Shown: positions 15,931-24,242 of the stretch, piece after piece | Layout: each line of letters begins with the position of its first letter | Position numbering within the stretch: the first letter of the stretch is position 1 | NCBI GenBank assembly: GCA_964435115.1 | Contig: CAYSYM010000049.1 | Span: forward strand, 1-28,981 | DNA: 28,981 nt | From: CAYSYM01 sp964435115 | GTDB lineage: Bacteria; Chloroflexota; UBA6077; CF-72 | Direction of reading: 5' to 3' | The notes under the pieces: generated by a model | What the model saw: the letters and a program-made list of their open reading frames with translations, nothing else | The model's database searches: none | Told to the model about the DNA's origin: nothing | Made by a program: the position numbers and the translations under genes

Positions 15931-16379
15931 GGCGTGTCTCGCAGTCCGAGCCCGCGCAGCGCCGCCGCCGTCCGCTGGTACGCCAGCTCGAGCCGCTCCA
16001 GGAGCGCGTCGATCCCCGCGGTGCTGCTGGGCGCGGCCGCCGCCTCGAGGTCGCCGCACAGCGCCTGCATCTCGCGCGCCCCGACGAAGCTCGCGTTCCC
16101 CCGCAGCGCGTGGGCGCTCCACCGCAGCGCGGCTGGATCGCGGCTGGCCGCCGCCCGCCGCAGGCTGGCGAGGCAGCGCGGCGCCTCGCGCAGGAAGAGC
16201 CGGGCGACCTCGACCGCCACGTCGGGCTGGCCGGGCACCTGCAGCTCGTGCAGGCTGGCCAGGGCGTCGGGATCCAGCGGAGGCTCCCGCCCTGCGGACG
16301 CGGCCGGCGGGGGATCCGACGCAGGATGAGCTGGCTTCACCGTGCCGCGAGGGACCTCCAGGGCCTGTGCCTTGAGCAT
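15927..16379 (-). CDS. Stand-alone histidine phosphotransfer (HPt) protein
   Basis: The product has 150 residues. The HPt four-helix bundle spans about residues 35-145 with His90 in WSAHALRGNASFVGA, the standard S-x-H-x-L-(K/R)-G-N motif. The first 30 residues are Pro/Ala-rich. HPt proteins shuttle phosphate between receiver domains, so this one may connect an unseen kinase to the receiver of the downstream kinase. The start ATG 16379 lacks a clear ribosome site; a GTG some 13 codons later (VKPAHP) is possible. It is first in a three-gene, overlapping operon. Confidence 0.82.
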   Translation of the reverse strand: MLKAQALEVPRGTVKPAHPASDPPPAASAGREPPLDPDALASLHELQVPGQPDVAVEVARLFLREAPRCLASLRRAAASRDPAALRWSAHALRGNASFVGAREMQALCGDLEAAAAPSSTAGIDALLERLELAYQRTAAALRGLGLRDTP

Positions 16380-16469
16380 CGGCCGCGAAGCGGCGCTGCT
16401 TGAGCGGGCAGACGCCCCCGCCCGGGGGGCCAGGCCACCACCCCCGCGTCCACTCCGCCAGGCCGGTGA

Positions 16470-16676
16470 GACGCCGAACGGAGTCCGCGCCCAGGCGGAC
16501 GGCAGCCGCTGCTCGAGCGGCGCGAGGCACTGGTGCGGGGACTCGACCGGCTGGCCAGCCGAGCCCAGGCGCTCCTGGAGCTGGTAGAAGATCGGCTCAT
16601 CACCAGGGCGGAGTTCGCCGAGCGGAAGGAGCGGCTCGAAGGGGAGCGGCGTGCTTGGGAAGAAGAACTAGCGTAG
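16470..16676 (+). pseudogene. C-terminal remnant of a large serine recombinase
   Basis: The frame is open from just after a TGA at 16467 to TAG 16674. Its last 55 codons give the charged coiled-coil tail seen in large serine recombinases: RLASRAQALLELVEDR, then LITRAEFAERKERLE and a final Glu-rich helix. There is no start codon, resolvase domain or zinc ribbon, so this is a fragment left by deletion. It sits directly against a transposase fragment in the same frame. Confidence 0.6.
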
Positions 16677-16955
16677 ATTCGGCAGGTTGAACTGGGGGCG
16701 GATGCCGGGTACCAGGGCGAGTGCGAGGATTGGGTGGACACCCACCTGGGCTGGTGGGTGAGCATCGTGCGCCCCTCGGCGGAGCAGGTGGGCTTCGCCG
16801 TGCAGCCGCGGCGCTGGGTCGTGGAGCGAACCTTCGCCTGGCTGGGGCGGTACCGACGCTTGGCCAAAGACTTCGAAGCGCTCGCCGAGTGTGCGGCCGC
16901 CCACATCCTGACCGCCTCCATCCACCTCGTGCTCAAGCGCCTAGCTCCCGCCTGA
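16677..16955 (+). pseudogene. 3' remnant of an IS5-family (DDE) transposase
   Basis: About 92 codons match the C-terminal part of IS5-group DDE transposases: LGADAGYQGECEDWV (with the second catalytic Asp), then GFAVQPRRWVVERTFAWLGRY with the catalytic Glu in VERTF, then RRLAKDFEAL and a final helix. The N-terminal half is missing, and the sequence begins immediately after the TAG that ends the recombinase fragment. I found no terminal inverted repeats. The 200 bases from here to the formate dehydrogenase start hold no gene. Confidence 0.75.
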
Positions 16956-17155
16956 TGGTCAATTCCTGAACCGACGCTGAGCAAATCCATAGACACGGGT
17001 TGATGCGTACACTATGCTGGCAGCGGGAGATAGGGGGTGGCGTCTGGCCACTCCGCGCGGGGCGCAGGTGGCCCGGGGTCAGCGCGGGTGTGGCCGAGGC
17101 GCTAGGTCCACCAGAACGCGCCAGCCTGGAGCGCTGGGGCCGGGGAGGGCGTGCC

Positions 17156-20100
17156 GTGGCAGTGACGCGGCGGGAGTTCTTCAAGGTATCGGGGCCGGCG
17201 GCGGCCGGGACCGCCGTCGGCGCGCTCGCGGGTCTCGGGGCCGAGCTCCGCCCGAAGGTGGCCCGGGCCCAGGAGCTGCGGATCGCTCAGGCCAAGACCT
17301 ACCCCAGCGTCTGCCAGTACTGCGCCGTCGGCTGCGGTCTGCTCGTCCACACCGTGGACGGCCAGATCGTCAACATCGAGGGCAACCCTGCCAGCCCCAT
17401 CAGCCAGGGCAACCTGTGCCCCAAGGGGGCAGCCGTCTTCCAGCTCCACGTCAACCCGAACCGGCTGACCAAGGTGCTTCACCGCGCCCCGGGCGCCGGC
17501 CAGTGGGAGGTGTGGGACCTGAGCCGGGCGATGGACCGGGTGGCGGAGCTGGTCAAGAAGACGCGCGACGAGACCTTCATCGAGCGGCTGCCCAACGGCA
17601 AGCTGGCCAACATGACCCCGGCCATCTTCTCGCTCGGCGGGGCGCTCCTGGACGACGAGTGGAACCACATCCACCAGAAGCTGATGCGGGGGCTGGGGAT
17701 CGTCGCGATTGAGAATCAGGCACGCATATGACACAGCGCCAGTGTCCCCGGTCTGGGGGTACGACTCGGGCGTGGCGCCGCCACCCTCTACGCGGGCAGC
17801 CTGGCCGACTCGGACTGCGTGATGGTCATGGGCTCGAACATGGCCGAGAACCACCCCGTCGCCTTCCGCTGGGTGATGCAGGCCAAGGAGCGGGGCGCCC
17901 GGCTCATCCACGCGGACCCGCGGTTCACCCGCACCTCGGCGGTGGCGGACCTCTACGTGCCGATCCGGGCCGGCTCGGACATCGCCTTCCTGGGCGGCCT
18001 GATCCGGTACGTCATTGAGAACGACAAGTACTTCAAGGAGTTCGTCACCACCTACACCAACGCGGCGACGATCATCAGCGAGGAGTTCAAGGATAGCGAG
18101 GAGCTGGACGGCGTCTTCTCCGGGCTGATGCAGTACACGGGCGATCCGATCAACGGCTTCGTCGCCCAGTACGACAACCGCACCTGGCAGTACGCCCGGG
18201 CCCCGGTGGGCGAGCAGGGACGCGCGGCGGCCACGGCCCAGACGGGCGAGCAGCCGGTGCAGACCGGCCAGCCGGGCGGGCCGCAGCAGCCGGTCCCCCC
18301 GGGCCCACCGTTCGATCCGCTGGTGCGCGCCCTGAAGCCACCCTCGCCGCTGACCGACCCGACGCTGCAGGATCCGCGCACGGTGTTCCAGCTCGTGCGG
18401 CGCCACTACGCGCGCTACACGCCGGAGATGGTGGAGCGGGTCACCGGCGCCCCGCGGGAGCTCTTCCTCAAGGTGGCCGACACGCTGATCGAGTGCTCCG
18501 GGCCGGAGCGCACCAGCTCCATCGCCTACGCCGTCGCCTGGACGCAGCACACCTACGGCGTCCAGATGATCGGGGCCGCGGCGCTGCTGCAGCTCCTGCT
18601 CGGCAACATGGGTCGCCCCGGCGGCGGCATCATGGCGCTGCGCGGCCACTCCACCATCCAGGGCTCCACCGACATCCCCACCCTGTACCACTCCATCCAC
18701 GGGTACATGACGGCGCCCACCGTGCTCAAGAAGCACGACACGCTCCAGGACTACCTGACCACCGAGACCCTGCCCACCGGCTACTGGGCCAACCAGCCGA
18801 AGTTCATGGTGAGCTACCTGAAGTCGATGTACGGGGACGCCGCGACCAGGGCGAACGACTTCGGCTACGACTGGCACCCCAAGATCGACGCCGACTACTC
18901 GCACCTGCCGATGATGGTCCGCATGGCGGACGGCCAGGTGAAGGGGATGCTGTGCATTGGCCAGAACCCGGCCACGTCGCTCAACGCCAGGCTGCAGCGC
19001 AAAGCGCTGCGCAACCTCGAGTGGCTAGTAGTGAAGGACAACTTCGAGACCGAGACGGCCGCCTTCTGGTACGCCGCGCCCGAGGTGAAGAGCGGCGAGG
19101 TCCGGCCGGAGGAGATCCAGACCGAGGTCTTCCTCTTCCCCTCGGCGATGGTCGCCGAGGTGGAAGGCACCTTCACCAACACACAGCGCCTCCTCCAGTT
19201 CCACGAGAAGGCGGTCGACCCGCCCGGCGACGCGCGCTCCGACCTCTGGTTCACCCACCAGCTCGCCCTCCGCCTCAAGCGGCTGTACGCCGCCAGCACG
19301 CTGCCGCGAGACCAGGGCTTCACGAACCTGACCTGGGACTTCGACTACGAGCCTGGCCGGGAGCCCCAGAACACCCGCATCCGGGGCGAGCCGGACATCA
19401 TGAAGATCAACCTGGAGATCAACGGCTACGTCACCGACACGAAGCAGCCGGTGCCGGGCTTCGCTGCGCTCAGGGATGACGGATCCACCACCTGCGCCTC
19501 CTGGATCTACTCCGGCATGCTGCCCGCGGTGGGCCAGTACCGGCCGGCCAACCGCAGCCCCGACCCCGACAACAACCCGGGCAGCAACCTGAACTGGGGC
19601 TTCGCCTGGCCGGCGAACCGCCGCATCATGTACAACCGCGCCTCCGCCCGGCCGGACGGCCAGCCGTGGAGCGAGCGCAAGAAGTGGGTCTGGTGGGACC
19701 CAGAGAAGCGCCAGTGGGTGGGCTACGACGTCCCAGATTTCGTGGTCACCAAGCCCCCGGACGCCAGGGCCGACCCGAATGGCATCGGCCTCGACGCGCA
19801 CTCCGGGACCGACCCCTTCATCATGAAGGCCGACGGCAAAGGCTGGCTCTTCGCGCCCACCGGCTACGTGGATGGCCCGCTGCCGACGCACTACGAACCG
19901 GCTGAGTCGCCCATCCAGAACCCGCTCTACAAGCAGCAGACCAACCCGGTCCTGAAGTACTGGCCGCGGGACGACAACCGGCTCGCCACGGTGGGCGATC
20001 CACGGTTCCCCTTCGTCATCACCACCTACCGGCTGACCGAGACGTACCTCTCCGGCACGATGAACCGCTGGGTGCCGTGGCTGGCCGCGCTCCAGCCGGA

Positions 20101-20395
20101 GTCGTTCATCGAGATCGGCCCGGAGCTGGCCGCGGAGAAGGGGATCGGCAACCTCGACTGGGTCAGGGTCTCGACCCCCCGCGGCGAGGTTCGGACCCGG
20201 GCGCTGGTGACGAGCCGCCTGCGCCCGTTCCTGATCGACGGGAAGCGGGTCCAGCAGGTGGGCATGCCCTGGCCGTGGGGGTACATGGGCATCGTCACCG
20301 GCGACGTCACCAACGAGCTGACGTCGCTCGTCGCCGACCCGAACGTGACCATCCACGAGGGGAAGGCGTTCGTGTGCAACGTGGAGAAGGCGTGA
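17156..20395 (+). CDS. fdnG: Selenocysteine-containing formate dehydrogenase, catalytic subunit (in-frame UGA at 17729-17731)
   Basis: One frame of 1,080 codons is interrupted only by TGA 17729. Residues before it end NQARI and residues after it begin HSASVPGLG, exactly where FdnG/FdhF-type enzymes carry selenocysteine followed by His, so residue 192 is read as Sec. A SECIS-like hairpin follows (17732-17762). The N-terminus has a Tat signal (TRREFFK, residues 4-10) and a [4Fe-4S] site (Cys53, 56, 60, 88). The molybdopterin domains contain DPRFTRTSAVADLY, LLLGNMGRPGGGI and RGHSTIQG, as in E. coli FdnG. GTG 17156 has GGGGAGGG 7 bases upstream. The enzyme oxidises formate to CO2 outside the membrane and passes electrons to the ferredoxin and NrfD subunits. 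A Pro/Gln/Gly-rich insert of about 45 residues lies near 352-396. Without Sec insertion only a 191-residue stub would be made. Confidence 0.93.
17729..17762 (+). promoter_or_regulatory. Sec UGA codon and SECIS-like hairpin
   Basis: After the UGA, 18 bases lead to an apical GGUCU loop (17750-17754). It is closed by four C-G pairs and extended by U-G, G-U, U-A and G-C pairs (17742-17749 with 17755-17762). The well-known E. coli fdhF SECIS has GGUCU at the same 18-base distance. This is the binding signal for SelB, which delivers Sec-tRNA. Confidence 0.82.
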
Positions 20396-20409
20396 GGAGG
20401 TGAGCTGCG

Positions 20410-21228
20410 ATGGCTGAGCCGATGGGCTTCTTCACCGACACCACTCTGTGCATCGGCTGCAAGGCGTGCGAGGTCGCCTGCAAGGAGTGGAACCAGCTCC
20501 CCGCCATCAACGGTGGCGCCAACACGCTGAGCGGCCAGAGCTACGACAACACGCGCAATCTTGACGGGATCAACTGGCGGCACGTCAAGTTCATCGAGCA
20601 GTTCAACACGGACCGCTCGGAGGCCCGCTGGCTGCTGATGAGCGACGTCTGCAAGCACTGCGTCGAGGCCGGCTGTCTGGAGGTCTGCCCGACCGGCGCG
20701 ATCATGCGCACCCAGTTCGACACGGTGGTGATCCAGTCGGACGTGTGCAATGGCTGCCGCTACTGCATCGCCGCCTGCCCCTTCGACGTGATCGGGATCA
20801 ACGAGGCCACCAACACGGCGATGAAGTGCACGCTGTGCTACGACCGAATGCTGGGCGGGCTCACGCCCGCCTGCGCCCAGGCGTGTCCGACCGCGTCGAT
20901 CCAGTTCGGGCCGCTCTCCGACCTGCAGACGCGGGCGACCCAGCGGGTGCAGACGCTCCGGGCGCAGGGCCGAACCGACGCCTACCTGTACGGTGTCCCG
21001 GGCGACGGCTACACCGAAGCGATTGGCGGGCTGAACGCCTTCTTCCTGCTCGTCGACCGGCCGGAGGTCTACGGGCTGCCCGAGAAGCCCACGCTCCCCA
21101 CCCGTACGCTCGGCGCGAGCTGGCTGCTCGGGGCCGGCAGCGCGGTCGTGGGGGCTGTGGTTGGCCTGCTCTCCTTCCGCAAGCGCCGGCTGGAGGTGCT
21201 CGCCGAGGCGGGCGCCCAGGACGGGTGA
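20410..21228 (+). CDS. fdnH: Formate dehydrogenase iron-sulfur subunit
   Basis: This 272-residue electron-transfer subunit has four [4Fe-4S] clusters. Cys-rich blocks are CIGCKACEVAC (residues 14-24), CKHCVEAGCLEVCP (about 81-94), CNGCRYCIAACP (about 114-125) and CTLCYDRMLGGLTPACAQACP (about 140-160). A single C-terminal hydrophobic helix (WLLGAGSAVVGAVVGLLSF), followed by basic residues, fixes it to the membrane, as in FdnH. It relays electrons from the selenoprotein to the NrfD subunit. GAGGAGG lies 8 bases before the ATG, and the gap from the catalytic gene is 14 bases. Confidence 0.95.
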   Translation: MAEPMGFFTDTTLCIGCKACEVACKEWNQLPAINGGANTLSGQSYDNTRNLDGINWRHVKFIEQFNTDRSEARWLLMSDVCKHCVEAGCLEVCPTGAIMRTQFDTVVIQSDVCNGCRYCIAACPFDVIGINEATNTAMKCTLCYDRMLGGLTPACAQACPTASIQFGPLSDLQTRATQRVQTLRAQGRTDAYLYGVPGDGYTEAIGGLNAFFLLVDRPEVYGLPEKPTLPTRTLGASWLLGAGSAVVGAVVGLLSFRKRRLEVLAEAGAQDG

Positions 21229-21237
21229 GGTAGACCC

Positions 21238-22137
21238 ATGCTGCTCGAACGGTTGAACGAGGTCGACTGGACGTGGCTGGTCTACGTGGAGATGTTCGTC
21301 GCCGGCATCGCCGCCGGCGCCTACGCCGCGGCGACCTTCCTCGAGTGGAGCGGCCGCGGCCGCTCCCCGCTCGCCCGGGTCGCCCACCTCGTCCCCTTCC
21401 CGCTCATGGCACTCGCCACGCTCATCCTGATCGTCGACCTGCGGCGGCCGGAGCGCTTCTGGCACATGGCGATCATGAGCGACCGCTACCTCCCCCTGTT
21501 CAAGCCGTGGTCGCCCATGTCAGCGGGGACGTGGCTGGTGATCCTCTTCACCGGCGTGGCGTTCATCTCCTTCCTCGACGCGCTGGTGGCCAGGCGGGTG
21601 TTCCGCGCCGGGGGGTGGCGCGCTGATCGCACCCTCCACGGCAGCCCGTTCGGCGGTGTCTGGTCGGGCATCGGCCTGGCCCTGGCAGCGGGAGTGGGGA
21701 TCTACTCGGGCGCGCTGCTCACCGCCACCAATCTGCCCGGGTGGGCTGACTCGCCGCTGCTCCCGGCGGTGTACGTGGCGACGGCGATGATCACCGGCGT
21801 CGCCGCCGTCGTGCTGATCCAGGCCGTTCGGGGCGAGACGGACGCCGACCTGCTGGGGCTGGCGCGTGCCAACGCGTGGCTCGTCGGCTGGTGGCTGCTG
21901 GTGGTGGTGCTCTTCCTGGCGACGCTGGGCAGCGGGGCCCCCTTCTTCCTCGCCGGCCTGCCCCTGGTCGCCATCGTCGCCGCCATCGCCCTCGCCGGCG
22001 TCCTCCCCCTGGCGCTCCACCTCCTGGCGCCCGGCGACCGGGCAACCAGCCTGGGGGTCTCGTCGGCGCTGGTGCTGGTGGGGGGCTTCCTGCTGCGCTA
22101 CGGGCTCGTCATGGGGCCGCAGGTGCAGGCGCGGTGA
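21238..22137 (+). CDS. nrfD: NrfD/PsrC-type membrane subunit of formate dehydrogenase
   Basis: This 299-residue protein has about eight or nine transmembrane helices. VEMFVAGIAAGAYAAATFLEW at the start, DLRRPERFWHM after the third helix and PMSAGTWLVILF are NrfD family features. NrfD proteins accept electrons from a ferredoxin subunit and reduce the quinone pool. It takes the place of the di-haem cytochrome b subunit (FdnI) of the E. coli enzyme, since it lacks that protein's haem-binding histidine pattern. GAGGTAG precedes the ATG, with 9 bases from the upstream gene. Its stop overlaps the next start (GTGA). Confidence 0.92.
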   Translation: MLLERLNEVDWTWLVYVEMFVAGIAAGAYAAATFLEWSGRGRSPLARVAHLVPFPLMALATLILIVDLRRPERFWHMAIMSDRYLPLFKPWSPMSAGTWLVILFTGVAFISFLDALVARRVFRAGGWRADRTLHGSPFGGVWSGIGLALAAGVGIYSGALLTATNLPGWADSPLLPAVYVATAMITGVAAVVLIQAVRGETDADLLGLARANAWLVGWWLLVVVLFLATLGSGAPFFLAGLPLVAIVAAIALAGVLPLALHLLAPGDRATSLGVSSALVLVGGFLLRYGLVMGPQVQAR

Positions 22138-22439
22138 GCGCGCTCCGCGAGCAGCGCGTGGGTCGCGCGACCGCCGGCGCGACCGCGCCGCTCCAGGCCC
22201 GCCTCTGGCGCGCGTGCGTCGCCGGCGCGCTGCTGGTCGGACTGGTGGTGGCGGGCTGCAGCCCGGAAGCGGCCCGCGCCCGGGGCAGCCTGGGCGCTGA
22301 CGTGGGCAACACCGCGCTGCCCGTGGAGCTGCGCGGGGACCCGAGCCGCAACAATCCGTCGTTCCGCACCCCGGAGATCGGGCAGGTGCCGCGGGACGCG
22401 AAGGGTGTGCCGGGCTGGTGGGTCGCGAGCCGCCCGTGA
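22134..22439 (+). CDS. Small lipoprotein in formate dehydrogenase operon
   Basis: The product has 101 residues starting at a GTG that overlaps the nrfD stop. A long N-terminal region with basic residues is followed by a hydrophobic stretch and lipobox (LVVAGC, Cys at about residue 42). The mature part is only about 60 residues, hydrophilic, and ends with GVPGWWVASRP. I do not recognise a family. Its place between nrfD and fdhE, with overlapping codons on both sides, suggests a part or assembly helper of the membrane complex. Confidence 0.7.
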   Translation: MSALREQRVGRATAGATAPLQARLWRACVAGALLVGLVVAGCSPEAARARGSLGADVGNTALPVELRGDPSRNNPSFRTPEIGQVPRDAKGVPGWWVASRP

Positions 22440-22714
22440 CGCCGCTGCGCCCGCGCTCCCGCGCTGCGCTCCCGGGTGCCGCCCTCGTCCTGGCCTTCGC
22501 CCTGGCCGCCTGCATCCAGAACCCGGTGCGACCCGCCGAGGTGGGCCCGCCGGCCACCTCGGTCGTCCCACCCGAGCTGGTGCCCGGGCGCTCGCCGGTG
22601 CCCAGGCCTTCGCCGCAGGTGTTCGGGCCGGTCCCGTCCCCAGCCGCGTCGCCGGTGGCGTCACCGACCCCACCGCGGCTGACGCCGGCCCCGGCGGCGA
22701 GTCCCACGGGCTAG
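22436..22714 (+). CDS. Small proline-rich lipoprotein in formate dehydrogenase operon
   Basis: The product has 92 residues from a GTG overlapping the previous stop (GTGA). The signal has Arg-rich residues, a hydrophobic core and a lipobox (ALAACIQN). The mature part is a Pro/Ser/Ala/Val-rich chain (repeated P-S-P, A-S-P) with no fold evident, like a flexible tether. The next gene, fdhE, starts 2 bases after its stop. No family is recognised. Confidence 0.65.
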   Translation: MTPLRPRSRAALPGAALVLAFALAACIQNPVRPAEVGPPATSVVPPELVPGRSPVPRPSPQVFGPVPSPAASPVASPTPPRLTPAPAASPTG

Positions 22715-22716
22715 CC

Positions 22717-23637
22717 GTGCTGCTCGATCGCGACCGCCCGGGCCGGGCCGAGCCCGTAGCGCACCAGCTTGAGGAGCTGGCCGCTCAGGACGCGAGCGTT
22801 GCCCCCCTAGCACTCCTCTACGCGCGGGCCGTCCGAGCCTCGGCTGACCCGTCGTGGGCCGCGGGCATCCCACCGTGGCCAGACCACGCCGGGCGCCAGG
22901 GCGTCCCTCTCCTCCACGGCGCCACGCTCCGCGTCGATCGCGCACGGCTCCGGGCGCTGCTCGATGGGCTGGCCGCGCTGCTCGCCGAGGTGAGCGAGGG
23001 CGAGCTGGAGCCGGTGCGGCGGAGCGTGGCCTCCGCCCAGATCGATCCGCTCCCGCTCGTGCAGGCCAGCCTGACACAGGACGTCCAGTGGTTCCACGCC
23101 ACGGCAGAGCGCGTGGGCGTCGCATCGGCCCCGCTCGCCGTGCTGGCGCAGCAGACGGCGTTCCCCCTCCTCCAGGCGTGCCAGCGCCAGGCGGGCGCCC
23201 TCGACACGGCCGCCTGGGGGCGCGGGTACTGCCCGGTCTGCGGAGCGTGGCCGACGCTGGCGGAACAGCGCGGCCTCGACCGCCAGGTGTGGCTGTGCTG
23301 CGGCCGGTGCGGCGCGGGCTGGGGCTTCGTCCACCAGCGGTGCGCCTTCTGCGGGAACACGGATCACCGCACCCAGAGCTATCTCGCCGCCGAAGCCGAG
23401 CGGGAATCCCGACGCGTCCTGGCGTGTGAGCAGTGCCACGGCTACCTGAAGCTGCTGGCAACTCTGCGGCCGCTGCGGCCGGCGGAGATGCTGCTGCAGG
23501 ACCTCCGCTCGCTCGAGCTCGACGTGGCCGCGCTCCAGCACGGCTACGCTCGCCCGGAGGCGCCGGGCTTCGCGCTGGAGCTGCGGCTGGCGGCAGTCCC
23601 CGAGCAGGCCGGCTGGCTGGCGCGGTGGCGACGATGA
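22717..23637 (+). CDS. fdhE: Formate dehydrogenase accessory protein FdhE
   Basis: The 306-residue protein matches FdhE in length. FdhE proteins bind the exported catalytic subunit before Tat transport and are needed for active enzyme. The C-terminal half carries four CxxC metal-binding pairs: CPVC (172-175), CGRC, CAFC and CEQC. GYCPVCGAWP and VHQRCAFCGN are characteristic. GTG 22717 was chosen since it directly follows the previous stop; the frame remains open further upstream but overlaps the lipoprotein gene. Its stop overlaps the next start (ATGA). Confidence 0.9.
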   Translation: MLLDRDRPGRAEPVAHQLEELAAQDASVAPLALLYARAVRASADPSWAAGIPPWPDHAGRQGVPLLHGATLRVDRARLRALLDGLAALLAEVSEGELEPVRRSVASAQIDPLPLVQASLTQDVQWFHATAERVGVASAPLAVLAQQTAFPLLQACQRQAGALDTAAWGRGYCPVCGAWPTLAEQRGLDRQVWLCCGRCGAGWGFVHQRCAFCGNTDHRTQSYLAAEAERESRRVLACEQCHGYLKLLATLRPLRPAEMLLQDLRSLELDVAALQHGYARPEAPGFALELRLAAVPEQAGWLARWRR

Positions 23638-24092
23638 TGAAGGAGCCGGCCGCCCTCCTGCGCCCTAGCGAGGTGTGCAACGGCCTCCTCAAGACGCTGG
23701 ATGCGTCCGAAGGGCAGAGCCGACGGCGGAAGCGCGACCAGACGGCCGATGCCGTCGGGCTGGGCATCCGACGCGCGCTCCTGGAGCGTGCGGTGGCGGC
23801 GGACCCCGACCCCGAGGCGTTCGAAGGCTGGCTCATGGCCCAGGTGCTGGCCGCGCCCGCGGGTGGGCCGGTGCGGTCGATGTGCGCCCAGATCCTGGAC
23901 GAGTACCGCTTCGCCGCCGTCGACCCGCGCTTCCACGCCTGGCTGCAGGCAGGAGCGCCGAGCGCCGACGCCGAGCCCGACGCGCGGCCCAGGGGCAGCG
24001 AGGAGGTGCTGCTGGACGCTCTCGGCCCGGCGGGTGGCGGCTGCATCTGCTGCGTCCCGCCGAGTCCGGCTCTGCACGCTCGCGGAGCCTGA
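23634..24092 (+). CDS. Unrecognised 152-residue protein at end of formate dehydrogenase operon
   Basis: It starts at ATG 23634, overlapping the fdhE stop; a second ATG follows at once. The protein is soluble and mainly helical. A conserved-looking opening (LLRPSEVCNGLLKTL) is followed by a very basic stretch (SRRRKRDQTADAV), the segment DPDPEAFEGWLMAQVL and the segment ILDEYRFAAVDPRFHAWL. The C-terminus has GGGCICC, a possible metal or redox site. I do not know the family. Its coupling to fdhE suggests a role in maturation or control of the enzyme. Confidence 0.75.
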   Translation: MMKEPAALLRPSEVCNGLLKTLDASEGQSRRRKRDQTADAVGLGIRRALLERAVAADPDPEAFEGWLMAQVLAAPAGGPVRSMCAQILDEYRFAAVDPRFHAWLQAGAPSADAEPDARPRGSEEVLLDALGPAGGGCICCVPPSPALHARGA

Positions 24093-24126
24093 GCAGCAGA
24101 CACGCTCGCGCGGTGTGGGCTCAGGA

Positions 24127-24150
24127 CGCGGGCTCACGCCCGGGCCCGCG
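24127..24150 (+). terminator. Hairpin after formate dehydrogenase operon
   Basis: CGCGGGC (24127-24133) and GCCCGCG (24144-24150) form a 7-bp stem with a 10-base loop, 35 bases after the last stop codon. There is no T-tract. In sequence this GC-rich such stems occur by chance, so the call rests on position. Confidence 0.35.
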
Positions 24151-24242
24151 TGCCGCGCTCGCCGGGACACGAGACGCAGCGCTTCGACCCGACGGAGCCC
24201 CCGCCTACCCGCCGCCCCGTCCGGTGCGGCATCATTCGGGCC

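Noticed and set aside
16952..16980. CTGA repeats upstream of the formate dehydrogenase operon as another regulator array
   Set aside because: Only two copies are 11 bases apart; the third is off by 3 bases and no -10 box follows at the expected spacing.
17156..20395. Formate dehydrogenase as a pseudogene broken by a nonsense codon
   Set aside because: The stop is UGA at the exact selenocysteine position, the frame is kept on both sides and a SECIS-like hairpin follows.
20026..21465. Minus-strand frame of 479 codons opposite the formate dehydrogenase genes
   Set aside because: It spans three real genes on the other strand and has no domain or start signal.
24121..24137. TCAG and TCAC before the ferredoxin-YHS gene as a fourth array
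   Set aside because: Only two copies, 13 bases apart, and more than 100 bases from the start codon.
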